From contig NZHD01000085.1 in assembly GCA_002691205.1 (NCBI GenBank), positions 28,334 to 92,333 of the forward strand: 64,000 nucleotides of DNA, given 5' to 3'. Position numbers and translations under genes: made by a program. Origin of the DNA: Deltaproteobacteria bacterium (GTDB lineage: Bacteria; Myxococcota_A; UBA9160; UBA4427). This document shows positions 17,721-26,242 of the stretch, in pieces; the stretch's first letter is position 1, and the number at the start of each line of letters is the position of its first letter. Under the pieces are notes generated by a model. It did no database searches. It had not been told where the DNA came from and was given only the letters and a program-made list of their open reading frames with translations.

Positions 17721-18920
17721 ATGACGGACGTAAGACGAAGGACTCGAACGGCGGGCCTTTTGAGTGGCAGTTTTCTGTCCGTGCTGTTTGCGCAGACTTG
17801 CTTTGGATTTTCATTTTCGAGTTTTCTGCTTTTCCCCAAATTCTTGACCACTGAACTGGCTGCCAATGCGGCCCAGATAGGTCAAGTCGCCACGGTGAAT
17901 CGCCTTTCTACGATGGTGGGGCTTTTGCTTTCGGGCGTGATGGTGGATCGCTTCGGGCGTCGGCCTTTTCTCGCCGGCGGGGCTGCTCTGATGACACTGG
18001 CGTCGCTGTCTTTTTTCTGGGTCGATCATCTAGGGCCGCTTGTGTTCATTTTGCGTGGATTCCAGGGGTTGGCGTTTGGAATGGCTTTTGCCGCAGGCTC
18101 AGCTCTCATTGTCGATCTGTCTCCGCCCGAAAAGCTCGCTCAGGCGATCGGTTATTTTGGTTTAACCATGCTCTCAACGAATGCCTTAGCGCCTCTTTCG
18201 GTGGAAGCGATCGCTCAGGCGAATGGTTGGCGATGGGCCTTTATGATGGCCGCCGGAGGTGCTGCAGTGTGCCTCGTGGCGTCGTTTTTTTTGAAAGACC
18301 CGTTTCGAAAGTCTGTGGACACCTCCAGTGCTCGAAGCCTGCTCCAAGTGGCGCTGGAACCCAAACAGCGTCGAAGTGCAGTGGTGATTTCGCTTGTCGG
18401 CGCGGCCTTCGCCACACTTTTTGTACTTCATCAACCGTTCGCCATCGAACTTGGGATCGAAAATCTGAGCCTCTTTTTTATCGCCTACACGGCGGCGGCC
18501 ATTGGTGTTCGAATCGGAATGGGTCCATTCGTTGATCGGATTGGGCGTAGCCGGGTCGCTGTGGGCAGCCTCTTGATCTATGCCACCGTTGTGACGTTGA
18601 CCATCCACCTGGAGAGTGTGGGGCTCTTTGGGATCGGTTTTTTTCTAGGCCTTGCTCACGGCTTTTTCTATCCGTCCTTCAATGCCTTGGTGGTTGAGGG
18701 CGCAAGTGAGCACGACCGGGGTAAAGTGATGGCGGTCTTTCAGGCTTGGTTTACGGCTGGTGGGGCCTTGGGAACCTGGGCCTTGGGCGCACTGGCACAC
18801 TCAAGCGGTTACCCACAGGTCTTCGCGGTAGCGGGGCTAGCGACTTTTTCCGCTCTTTTTATTTTATGTTTATCCCCGGAAGGGCGTACGGCTTTTCGAC
18901 TTCGAGCGTCCTCGCTTTAG
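17721..18920 (+). CDS. major facilitator superfamily transporter
   Basis: A 399-residue inner-membrane transporter with about 12 predicted helices. The loop between helices 2 and 3 has the MFS motif as VMVDRFGRRP, and the second half repeats it as PFVDRIGRSR. It belongs to the drug:H+ antiporter/sugar-like 12-helix group; the cargo is unknown. ATG 17721 is used; GATGAGAAA before it is a weak ribosome site. It lies 136 bases after the LLM gene on the same strand and might be co-transcribed. It is convergent with the esterase. Confidence 0.92.
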   Translation: MTDVRRRTRTAGLLSGSFLSVLFAQTCFGFSFSSFLLFPKFLTTELAANAAQIGQVATVNRLSTMVGLLLSGVMVDRFGRRPFLAGGAALMTLASLSFFWVDHLGPLVFILRGFQGLAFGMAFAAGSALIVDLSPPEKLAQAIGYFGLTMLSTNALAPLSVEAIAQANGWRWAFMMAAGGAAVCLVASFFLKDPFRKSVDTSSARSLLQVALEPKQRRSAVVISLVGAAFATLFVLHQPFAIELGIENLSLFFIAYTAAAIGVRIGMGPFVDRIGRSRVAVGSLLIYATVVTLTIHLESVGLFGIGFFLGLAHGFFYPSFNALVVEGASEHDRGKVMAVFQAWFTAGGALGTWALGALAHSSGYPQVFAVAGLATFSALFILCLSPEGRTAFRLRASSL

Positions 18921-18968
18921 AGTTTTTTCTGCCTCAAAGCTTTCGAAGCAGATGCTCCCGGCCGATTC

Positions 18969-20003
18969 TTATCCGTTCTTACAGAAGTCCGCGATGCTGA
19001 CCGCAGTGTCGCGACTGATTTCCGGGCAGGCGATTGGAAATATTTCGGTCCCGTGCACAGTGCCTATGACCTCTCGACAACGTGTTGGGACACCGGCTCG
19101 AATCAATAGCCGATAGAAGTTCACCCCTTCGTCGCGGAGTGGGTCACATTCATTGACGCTGATAATCGTCGGGACAAGACCCCGAACATCGTCTTCCGTC
19201 GCAAACCCCGGCCAAGCGAGAGGATTCTCTTTCTCGACCTCTTCGATTCCATAACCCATGGCACCTTGATTGTTGTGGAGGTCGAGAAGAATGCCGTTGT
19301 TTTCAATCGACGACGGATTCTCATCCATTGGCCAGCGGCCGGCAATGTAGGGACAAAGGGCGTAGAGACCTTGAATGAGGTTGAGTTTTCCTTCCTGCTT
19401 AAGGCGAAGCCCTGTGGCGAGAGTCAAATTCCCGCCTCCGCTCTCGCCGGCGACGATGATATGGGCTGGATCAATGCCGAGTTGTTCCGCATTTTCGATT
19501 ACCCAATGAAGTCCCGAAACGCAGTCGTTGAGTCCGGCCGGATACGGCGCGACCTCGGGTAACGTGGAAGGGGAGACGGCATTGCGAAATTCCACCATGG
19601 CCACAGCGACACCTTGGGCGGCGATGATCCTCCCCCAGGCGCGATAATTCCCGTAGTAACAAGAGAGAGAGGCCATTCCGCCTCCATGAATATAATAGAC
19701 ACAAGGCAGTGGTTCATCCGATATGGGCCGAATGAACTGAATTCGCGCAGTGTTGTTGTCGGGAGTGGATGTGAAATCAAAGTCTTTAATTTCAAGACCC
19801 TCAGAGGGAGCGATTTCTTCGTTGTCGCATGCGTCTAGCATGGTGCGCAACATGGCCTCCGCTGCCTTGCCCTCAGGCGAACTGGCTGCTTCGACCATAG
19901 CTTCCCGGCTTTCGGCGTCTTCGCTTATGCCCAATGACATGTCTTGGAAGAGAGCCTTGAGGCGTGGGTCGATTCGCGGGTCGCTGGAAAGTTTATTGGC
20001 CAT
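18969..20003 (-). CDS. HSL-type alpha/beta hydrolase (esterase/lipase family IV)
   Basis: This is a soluble esterase of about 344 residues in the alpha/beta hydrolase fold-3 (hormone-sensitive lipase) family. The oxyanion motif HGGG (YYIHGGGMASL) and nucleophile elbow GESGGGN are clear, with Asp in SVNECDPLRDEG and His in IGTVHGTEIF. An N-terminal helical cap covers the first 80 residues. Start: AAGGAG lies 6 bases before the ATG at 20003, so I prefer it to the in-frame ATG at 20018. Members act on short acyl esters or steroid-like compounds; substrate unknown. Confidence 0.93.
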   Translation of the reverse strand: MANKLSSDPRIDPRLKALFQDMSLGISEDAESREAMVEAASSPEGKAAEAMLRTMLDACDNEEIAPSEGLEIKDFDFTSTPDNNTARIQFIRPISDEPLPCVYYIHGGGMASLSCYYGNYRAWGRIIAAQGVAVAMVEFRNAVSPSTLPEVAPYPAGLNDCVSGLHWVIENAEQLGIDPAHIIVAGESGGGNLTLATGLRLKQEGKLNLIQGLYALCPYIAGRWPMDENPSSIENNGILLDLHNNQGAMGYGIEEVEKENPLAWPGFATEDDVRGLVPTIISVNECDPLRDEGVNFYRLLIRAGVPTRCREVIGTVHGTEIFPIACPEISRDTAVSIADFCKNG

Positions 20004-20134
20004 GCTGATCTCCTTCATTTGTTGTCCGAGGTTAGAACTTTAGATTCGATTTATAGAGGAACAAAAGGTAACGCACGGTACCCTTCTCGGGATATTTGAG
20101 ACTTAAATCTCTTGGCTGGGCAAATTTGGGCTTC

Positions 20135-21358
20135 TCATCTGTGATCGCGCAGGTGCACGATGTCTCGATTGAGGTCTGAGGTTTTCTTTGTTCCCGTTAA
20201 AGCCAGAGTATCCCCAAAGCCTCTTCGGAGAGTTTCAAGCAGGAAATCCACACCGGCCTCTCCGCCGGCTCCAAGAGCGTAGAGATAGGGTCGGCCGAGC
20301 ATGCATGCGCGCGCCCCCAAAGCGACCGCTTTAACAATGTCTGAGCCGTGACGGATCCCGCCATCGCAGATGATCTCGACCTGGTCCCCTACGGCGTCGG
20401 CCACGGGGGCTACAAGGTCTACCATGGCGGGTGAATAGTCTAATTGGCGACCTCCGTGATTCGACAGAGCGATGGCATCCACTCCGGCTTTTGCGGCCAA
20501 TTGGGCATCGGCGACCGTCTGAATTCCTTTCAGAATGATGGGGCCCTTCCAATGCTTCTGGAACCACTCGACATCGCTCCAAGAGAGGCTGGGATCAAAC
20601 TGGCCGTTAATATACTCAGAAAGGTAAATGGGACTTTTATCCCCCCCTTGATGGCTTCCTCCGACGTTGGCAAAGGTGATGGGTTCTGCGCGAAGAAAAT
20701 CCCATACCCACCCTGGTCGAATCATTCCGGACAAAAGAGTATCTATTCCAATTTTTGGAGGGAGCGTAAATCCATTTCGAATATCTCGCTCACGCCTCCC
20801 TAGAATGGGAGTGTCCACTGTAATCATAATCGCTTCGAATCCGTGGACCGAGGCGCGTTGAAGCATTTCCTTAAGAAGCTCTCTGTCTTTCCAGACATAG
20901 ACTTGAAACCATTTGCGTCCTTTGGAAACGGCGGAGACTTCCTCGATCGACCGAGTTCCTAGAGTCGATAATGTGTAGGGGAGGTTGGCTCGATCCGCAG
21001 ATCGAGCCACTGCAAGCTCGCCCTGTGAGTGAGCGATTCGTCCAAAGCCTGTTGGGGCTAAGACCAAGGGAAAGTCAATCGTTTTCCCAAGGAGAGTGGT
21101 TTTTGTTTCTATGTTGGAAACGTCGCGTAAAATGCGTGGTCGAAATGCGATTCTCTTAAAGCCAGAACTATTCTCACGCATGGTCCATTCGGTATCCGCG
21201 GCTCCATCGATGTAGTCAAATACGCCCTTGGGAAGTCGTTTGCGGGCGATTTTACGCAGGTCTTCGACGTTGGCTGCGCGCGCGAGTCGTCGTTGAGTGG
21301 GGTTGAGGTGGACTTCTCTGAATTTGATTGTCGTACGTAGGTTACGAAGGAAGGACAA
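20135..21358 (-). CDS. FMN-dependent alpha-hydroxy-acid oxidase/dehydrogenase
   Basis: A 407-residue TIM-barrel flavoprotein of the lactate/glycolate oxidase family. It oxidises 2-hydroxyacids to 2-oxoacids. Family motifs are FDYIDGAADTEWTMREN, APTGFGRIAHSQGE, the catalytic SNHGGRQLD (His as base) and the FMN-phosphate site IICDGGIRHGSDIVKAVALGA. It is close in layout to LldD and to the mycofactocin-linked MftD proteins; no mycofactocin genes are seen here. The start is TTG at 21358 after GGAGAGATGCG. The electron acceptor (oxygen, quinone or other) is not determined. Confidence 0.93.
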   Translation of the reverse strand: MSFLRNLRTTIKFREVHLNPTQRRLARAANVEDLRKIARKRLPKGVFDYIDGAADTEWTMRENSSGFKRIAFRPRILRDVSNIETKTTLLGKTIDFPLVLAPTGFGRIAHSQGELAVARSADRANLPYTLSTLGTRSIEEVSAVSKGRKWFQVYVWKDRELLKEMLQRASVHGFEAIMITVDTPILGRRERDIRNGFTLPPKIGIDTLLSGMIRPGWVWDFLRAEPITFANVGGSHQGGDKSPIYLSEYINGQFDPSLSWSDVEWFQKHWKGPIILKGIQTVADAQLAAKAGVDAIALSNHGGRQLDYSPAMVDLVAPVADAVGDQVEIICDGGIRHGSDIVKAVALGARACMLGRPYLYALGAGGEAGVDFLLETLRRGFGDTLALTGTKKTSDLNRDIVHLRDHR

Positions 21359-21575
21359 CGCATCTCTCCGAGGGTCAGTAGAGTAGGGCCTGTGTCAGTG
21401 TACATCTTGGTAGATTTTGGCAAAGAGTCTTCGGCTTCCATCAGCAAAATCAACGCTTCTCGCTCGGGCCTAAGCCAGGTGCAAGGGGGAAGGATCCGAA
21501 TCATTAGGATCCTTTCGATGCCTCTGCGGTTAGCCTACACTTTTAGACTTATTCCATCAATTTTTGGAGTCTATT

Positions 21576-22199
21576 ATGAGAAAAGCCAGATCGGGACTCT
21601 GTGTCGATCAGCTCGATTTGAGACGATTGCTTTCTTTGGCCGGCACGCTTTTGATCGCGGCTCTCCTAAGTCAAATGGTCGTACCGGGCGCGCAAGCAGC
21701 GCCTCAGCTTTCAAAGAGCGATACGCAGAGTCTTGAAGTTGCGTTTGGAATTCTTGAAGACACATTCTCAGGCGAAGCCGAACTGAAGTGGCTGCTTATG
21801 TTTAAGAAGCTGACGCTTGCGGGACCTGCGAAACAAGTTGAGATCCTTATGAAGAAGATGCAAACGGCATCGAGTGAACGAGGCGCAGAATTAAAGAAGC
21901 TGCGAAAGCTTGAACCAAAAGTAACCTCGGACCCTCCGCCAAGTCCAATGGGTGATGCTATTCAGTCAGCTGCTCAGGAGGCGGGCACAGAAGAATTGAT
22001 TTTCGCTCAGGGCGTCTTCAACATCCGATTTCTTTTCCTACAAGCACAAGCGACTCGAATGATTTCTGTTGTGGCGGCTGAGGCGGCGAAAGTAGACCCA
22101 AATGCTGAGCGGCAAGAATGGTTGAAGGAGGTAGCGACGCAATTTCAAGAATACCGAGATGAGATTGTCGAGTTGGCCAAGGATTGTGCCATTAAGTAA
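21576..22199 (+). CDS. secreted helical protein of unknown function
   Basis: A 207-residue protein with a cleavable signal peptide (hydrophobic core LLSLAGTLLIAALLSQMVV, cleavage likely after GAQA). The mature part is mostly charged helices (ELKWLLMFKKLTLAG, KQVEILMKKMQTASSERGAELKKLRKL) broken by a Pro-rich TSDPPPSPMG, with a single Cys near the C-terminus. I know no family. ATG 21576 is preferred since TTGGAG lies in front of it. It is divergent from the FMN oxidase. Confidence 0.75.
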   Translation: MRKARSGLCVDQLDLRRLLSLAGTLLIAALLSQMVVPGAQAAPQLSKSDTQSLEVAFGILEDTFSGEAELKWLLMFKKLTLAGPAKQVEILMKKMQTASSERGAELKKLRKLEPKVTSDPPPSPMGDAIQSAAQEAGTEELIFAQGVFNIRFLFLQAQATRMISVVAAEAAKVDPNAERQEWLKEVATQFQEYRDEIVELAKDCAIK

Positions 22200-22248
22200 G
22201 TCGGCCCTTCGCCTTGCGGCGTAGAACCCAGAATGTCGATTGGCCTCA

Positions 22249-22279
22249 GGGCTTCAGGGCTTCAGGGCTTCAGGGCTTC
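22249..22279. repeat. 8-bp tandem repeat spanning the enoyl-CoA hydratase stop codon
   Basis: Unit GGGCTTCA occurs three times exactly from 22249 plus a partial fourth copy, preceded by a degenerate copy at 22242. The third copy contains the stop codon (22270-22272 on the minus strand) of the enoyl-CoA hydratase gene. Slippage here could lengthen or shift that C-terminus. Confidence 0.85.
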
Positions 22280-23040
22280 TTGGATCGTTCTACGAGATAT
22301 TTCCTTCTCGCCTCGGCGCATTCTTCATCGTGAAGGGCGAGGGCCAGTCCATCTGCATCCGACCAACTTCGCATCGTTCCCACCATTTGATCCGTCACCG
22401 CATTGACGTGACGTTTGGTGGCCATCAGGGCCAGTGGAGCTTTGTGTGACAGGCTCTCCGCGAGCTCGGCCACAGTGGAGTCGAGTTCCTCTTTGAGGAC
22501 GACTCGATTGACGAAGCCAACAGATTTGGCCTCTGCCGCATCAAATGGTCGACACGTGAGTACGAGTTCTTTGGTCATAGCAGGGCCTATTTCTCGGACG
22601 AGCCGAGGGATTCCCCCCCAAGCGAGTGGGATACCTAGGTCGACCTCTGGAATGGAAAAACGTGCATCCTCGGAGGCAATTCTCAGGTCGCATGCAGCGG
22701 CGAGGACGAGGCCGCCGCCAACGCACCACCCTTGGATTTGTGCAATCGCGAGCGCCCGCATGCCTTCGATGGCATCGGCCATTTGACGTCCGATCTCAGC
22801 GACTTCTCGACTCGATAGATTTGTTTTCTGAGTGAAGCTCGAAAGGTCTGCACCGGCCGAGAAGGCTCGACCTTTTCCTTTGACGACTACGATCTTGACT
22901 TCCGACCTTTCATCGAAGAATCGTGCTGCGGCGGCAAGCTCTTGAAGAGCGAGGATGGAGAGAGGGTTTAGTTTTTCAGGGCAATTGAGCGTGATGGACC
23001 CGATAGCCCCGTCGGCTTCGGCGAGAAGAGTTTCGAACAT
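22270..23040 (-). CDS. enoyl-CoA hydratase/isomerase-family protein
   Basis: A 256-residue crotonase-fold protein. It would add water to, or isomerise, an enoyl-CoA. Oxyanion-hole segments FSAGADLSSF and GWCVGGGLVLAAACDLR are present. The segment FSIPEVDLGIPLAWGGIPRLVREIG contains the usual second-Glu region and resembles the crotonase/isomerase group. AAAGGAG sits before the ATG at 23040. It is the third gene of a minus-strand run with the CoA-transferase (40-base gap) and ThDP enzyme, suggesting joint use of a CoA-linked substrate. The C-terminus ends in the 8-bp tandem repeat. Confidence 0.93.
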   Translation of the reverse strand: MFETLLAEADGAIGSITLNCPEKLNPLSILALQELAAAARFFDERSEVKIVVVKGKGRAFSAGADLSSFTQKTNLSSREVAEIGRQMADAIEGMRALAIAQIQGWCVGGGLVLAAACDLRIASEDARFSIPEVDLGIPLAWGGIPRLVREIGPAMTKELVLTCRPFDAAEAKSVGFVNRVVLKEELDSTVAELAESLSHKAPLALMATKRHVNAVTDQMVGTMRSWSDADGLALALHDEECAEARRKYLVERSKKP

Positions 23041-23080
23041 ATTCGCTCCTTTTCACGATGAACGTTTTAGATGACCTGAT

Positions 23081-24295
23081 CTAGATAACCTTCTTTTCGC
23101 GGAGTTCGCCGATTCGATCCCAATCCCAGCCGAGGACATTGATTAAGACTTCTTCCGTATGCTCTCCAAGTTCGGGTGCAACACGCCGAATCGACCCAGG
23201 CGTTTCGGAGAGAGTGACGGGTATGCCCAGCATTTCAGTGGGGCCATGCTGAGGATGGTCGACTTCCTCGATATACCCGTTTTCTCTCACCTGTGGATCC
23301 TGAGGCAGATCATCTACGGAATTGACCACAGTATAAATGAGGTCGGCGCCATCTTCCTTGATACGCTGAAGCCATTCCTTTCGAGGAGCACATGCAAATA
23401 TTTCGTCGAGGAGGGCCACGCATTCGGTCGCATTGGCCGCGCGAGTCGCCATAGAATCGAATCGCGGGTCTTCGGCCCATTCTGGTCTTTCGATGATCCG
23501 AGTGAAGTCGCCCCAATACCGATCGGGTTGAAGCATGGCGAAAGCAATCCATTGATCATCTTGGCACCGATAGTGATTCCAAAGAGGGTTGAAGGCTGAA
23601 TGTCTAAAGGTGCGAGGCATAGCGGTGCCCGTCATCAGTTTCATTGAGACTGAAAGAGCTTGCAGGTAAGTCATTGATCCGAGATGAGAAGCGTTGACTT
23701 CTTGGCCTATTCCATGTCGTTCTCGAGCGACAATCGCCGTCATGATGCCATAGGCAAGCATGACGGCACCCATTTGATCCGCGACACCTCCGGCGATACT
23801 CATGGGCGGCATATCGGGCTCACCCACTGAATTCATGATGCCTGATCGGGCGAGTCCGAGGTGATCAAAAGAAGGCTCTCCGCTCTCCTCCCCTTCCTTC
23901 CCGTAACCCGTGGCACTTCCATAGATGAGCTTGGGGTTGATCTTGCGAAGTGTCTCATAGTCAATTTGGAGTCTGTCGGAGACGCCCTTCCGAAAATTTT
24001 GAACAAAAACGTCTGCTTTAGCAGTCAGTGCGTGAACGATTTCTAAAGCTTCGGGCTGTTTGAGGTCGAGGGTAATCGATCGCTTGTTGCGGTTATTCGC
24101 TTCAAAGTACCAATTGGGGACATCCTCAGGCGCATGTCCCCCTGCAGCCAAGAGATATCGTCCAGGGTCGCCCGTGCCGGATTGCTCGATTTTGATGACG
24201 TCGGCCCCCATGTCTCCAAGCATCGTGCTGCAGGCGGGGCCTTGCTGCCAGATGGTCCAATCGAGAACGACAATCCCTTCAAGTGGTAGAGGCAT
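23081..24295 (-). CDS. class III (CaiB/BaiF) CoA-transferase
   Basis: A 404-residue family III CoA-transferase, which moves CoA between carboxylic acids through a covalent Asp anhydride. The N-terminus LEGIVVLDWTIWQQGPACSTMLGDMGADVIKIE is diagnostic, and the catalytic Asp is probably D144 in PSFDHLGLARSG. Family members include formyl-CoA:oxalate, carnitine and 2-methylacyl-CoA enzymes. It lies 65 bases downstream of the ThDP enzyme gene, which resembles oxalyl-CoA decarboxylase. The pair recalls the frc-oxc arrangement of oxalate degradation, although the substrate could equally be another 2-hydroxyacyl or branched acid. Confidence 0.94.
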   Translation of the reverse strand: MPLPLEGIVVLDWTIWQQGPACSTMLGDMGADVIKIEQSGTGDPGRYLLAAGGHAPEDVPNWYFEANNRNKRSITLDLKQPEALEIVHALTAKADVFVQNFRKGVSDRLQIDYETLRKINPKLIYGSATGYGKEGEESGEPSFDHLGLARSGIMNSVGEPDMPPMSIAGGVADQMGAVMLAYGIMTAIVARERHGIGQEVNASHLGSMTYLQALSVSMKLMTGTAMPRTFRHSAFNPLWNHYRCQDDQWIAFAMLQPDRYWGDFTRIIERPEWAEDPRFDSMATRAANATECVALLDEIFACAPRKEWLQRIKEDGADLIYTVVNSVDDLPQDPQVRENGYIEEVDHPQHGPTEMLGIPVTLSETPGSIRRVAPELGEHTEEVLINVLGWDWDRIGELREKKVI

Positions 24296-24360
24296 CAGTC
24301 ATGTTTCCTTTCGTGAAATGATAAGGCGCGGGGACGTATTGGGTTTAAGAAATGCAATGT

Positions 24361-25998
24361 TTATTGGAGATAGTTGGCTCCTCCGGTGCGAGCCGTCTTG
24401 GGGTTTACGCGGATGTGAACGACAGCCAGCTTTCCGGATGCAATCGCTCGTTCCATGGCGGGTCGAATCTCTTCAGGCGCTTTTACATACTCAGAGTGTG
24501 CTCCGATCATGTCGGCCATCATTTCGTACCGTGCGGGAAGCAAGGACGCAATCATGGGTGAATCAGGAGGCAGCATGTTGTCTTGTAAAAGGTGACCGGC
24601 GATTCCTTCGTTGTTTAAAACGACGAGGATGGGTTTAGCCCCGACACGAACTGCAGTTTCCACCGCGATCGCCGCAGATCCAAAAGCGTAGTCTCCAAGT
24701 ATTCCAACTGAAAGGCGATGGGGAGAAGCGATGCTCGCTCCGATCGCATAGGGGACGCCCACCCCCATCGAGCCAGTGGTTCCCGCGTTGAATCGGCTTC
24801 GATTCATAAAGGAGGGAAGAATGGCTCGACAGATTCCCATCGTAGTTTCCCCTTCTGCGGTCACAATGGCTTCTCTCGGCAAGATGTCTCTAATCTCAGC
24901 GACTGCTCTGTAGGGGTTAATGGGTTGAGAGTTGTCTCGCTCTAAGTCTATGAGTTTATTCTCGTTTTGCTTAGCCTTGTCTTGAAGTCTTTTGAGCCAG
25001 CCCTTTGAGAGCGTTGATAGATCAGAGGAAGACAATGCATTCGAAAGCGCCTCGGCTGTGGCGCGAGCGTCCGCGACGATCCCATGCGTGATTGGGGCGG
25101 TAGAGCTCATTTCTTCGGGTTCGATGTCGATCTGAATAATTTTTGCATCCTTTGCGAAGTGACGACCCATCCCAAAGATCCAGTTGAATCGCCCGCCAAA
25201 CATCACAATGAGATCGGCGTTGCCGAGAGCCTCTGATCGTGCTGCGTTAGCAAAGTTTGGATGGTCGTCGGGAAGTGTTCCTCGGGCCATAGGGGCACAA
25301 ATATAAGGAATGCCGAGATCAACCAGTTCCTTGAGGGCGGGCCCGGCCTCGGACCATGCAGCTCCTTTCCCGATGAGGATGAGCGGGCGTTCTGCGCTTG
25401 AAAGCATGTCTGCCGTGCGAAGGATCGCGTGTGGATCTGGGTGGGGGCGTGCGATCTCGGTTGCATTTCGAAGCTGAGTTTTCTCCTCGTCAACCTTGTT
25501 GGGGACGAGGTCGCCTGGAAAATCAAGATAGACACCGCCTGGTTTTCCCTCAAGTGCTTTGCCGAGCGCGAGGTGAATCCACTCGGGAATTCGTTCGGTT
25601 GAATCTACGCGGCCGGTCCATTTACAAACTGTCCGGGTGACGCCGATTTGATCGAGTTCCTGAAAGCCTCCGCTTCCCGTGGTGTTAGAAAAGGCAGACC
25701 CCCCTAAGACCACAAGCGGCATTGCGCTTTCAGTAGCTATGTAAAGCGGAGTCACACAATTGGTGACAGCCGGGCCGGACCCTGCAATGAAGACGCCTGG
25801 CATTCTCTTTTGCCAGCCCCACGCTGACGCCATAATGCCGCCGTTGATCTCATGACGGCATCCGATGACCTGAAGTCCTTCACTTTGTGCACCGGCGAAG
25901 AGCTCAATCATAGGTCCCGCCACGACTCCAAACACGGTGTCGATTCCAAATTTTTTGAGTTGGCGGGCGGCGAGTACGCCCCCATCTACTTGAGCCAT
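24361..25998 (-). CDS. ThDP-dependent enzyme, oxalyl-CoA decarboxylase/2-hydroxyacyl-CoA lyase/acetolactate synthase-like
   Basis: A 545-residue thiamine-diphosphate enzyme with the usual three domains: pyrimidine-binding (Glu50 in GCRHEINGG activates ThDP), central, and pyrophosphate-binding (GDYAFGSAAIAVETAVR to LNNEG as the metal site). The RHE context and the GDYAFG-type site are closer to oxalyl-CoA decarboxylases and 2-hydroxyacyl-CoA lyases than to true acetolactate synthases, and there is no small regulatory subunit gene. ATG 25998 follows AGAGGAGTACTC; an upstream ATG at 26055 has no such site. First gene of the operon with CoA-transferase and enoyl-CoA hydratase. Substrate not proven. 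Confidence 0.88.
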   Translation of the reverse strand: MAQVDGGVLAARQLKKFGIDTVFGVVAGPMIELFAGAQSEGLQVIGCRHEINGGIMASAWGWQKRMPGVFIAGSGPAVTNCVTPLYIATESAMPLVVLGGSAFSNTTGSGGFQELDQIGVTRTVCKWTGRVDSTERIPEWIHLALGKALEGKPGGVYLDFPGDLVPNKVDEEKTQLRNATEIARPHPDPHAILRTADMLSSAERPLILIGKGAAWSEAGPALKELVDLGIPYICAPMARGTLPDDHPNFANAARSEALGNADLIVMFGGRFNWIFGMGRHFAKDAKIIQIDIEPEEMSSTAPITHGIVADARATAEALSNALSSSDLSTLSKGWLKRLQDKAKQNENKLIDLERDNSQPINPYRAVAEIRDILPREAIVTAEGETTMGICRAILPSFMNRSRFNAGTTGSMGVGVPYAIGASIASPHRLSVGILGDYAFGSAAIAVETAVRVGAKPILVVLNNEGIAGHLLQDNMLPPDSPMIASLLPARYEMMADMIGAHSEYVKAPEEIRPAMERAIASGKLAVVHIRVNPKTARTGGANYLQ

Positions 25999-26242
25999 GA
26001 GTACTCCTCTGCGGATCAAAAGGTCTTCAAGAAATAAGGCCTCTATCTTGATCACTCGATATTGGCACGCTCAGAGAAGAAAGGCACGGAGTTGAGAATG
26101 ACGAGACCGTGTTTCGGGTGGCTTGAGGTGGGGGGCTCTCCACCGGTTTACGGTGAGATCATGTTCCTGCAATCGATGAATAAGCTAGCCTTTCTCAACG
26201 GGCCGAATGGGGCTACTGAGACAGGTTAAAGAGGTGAGGCGG

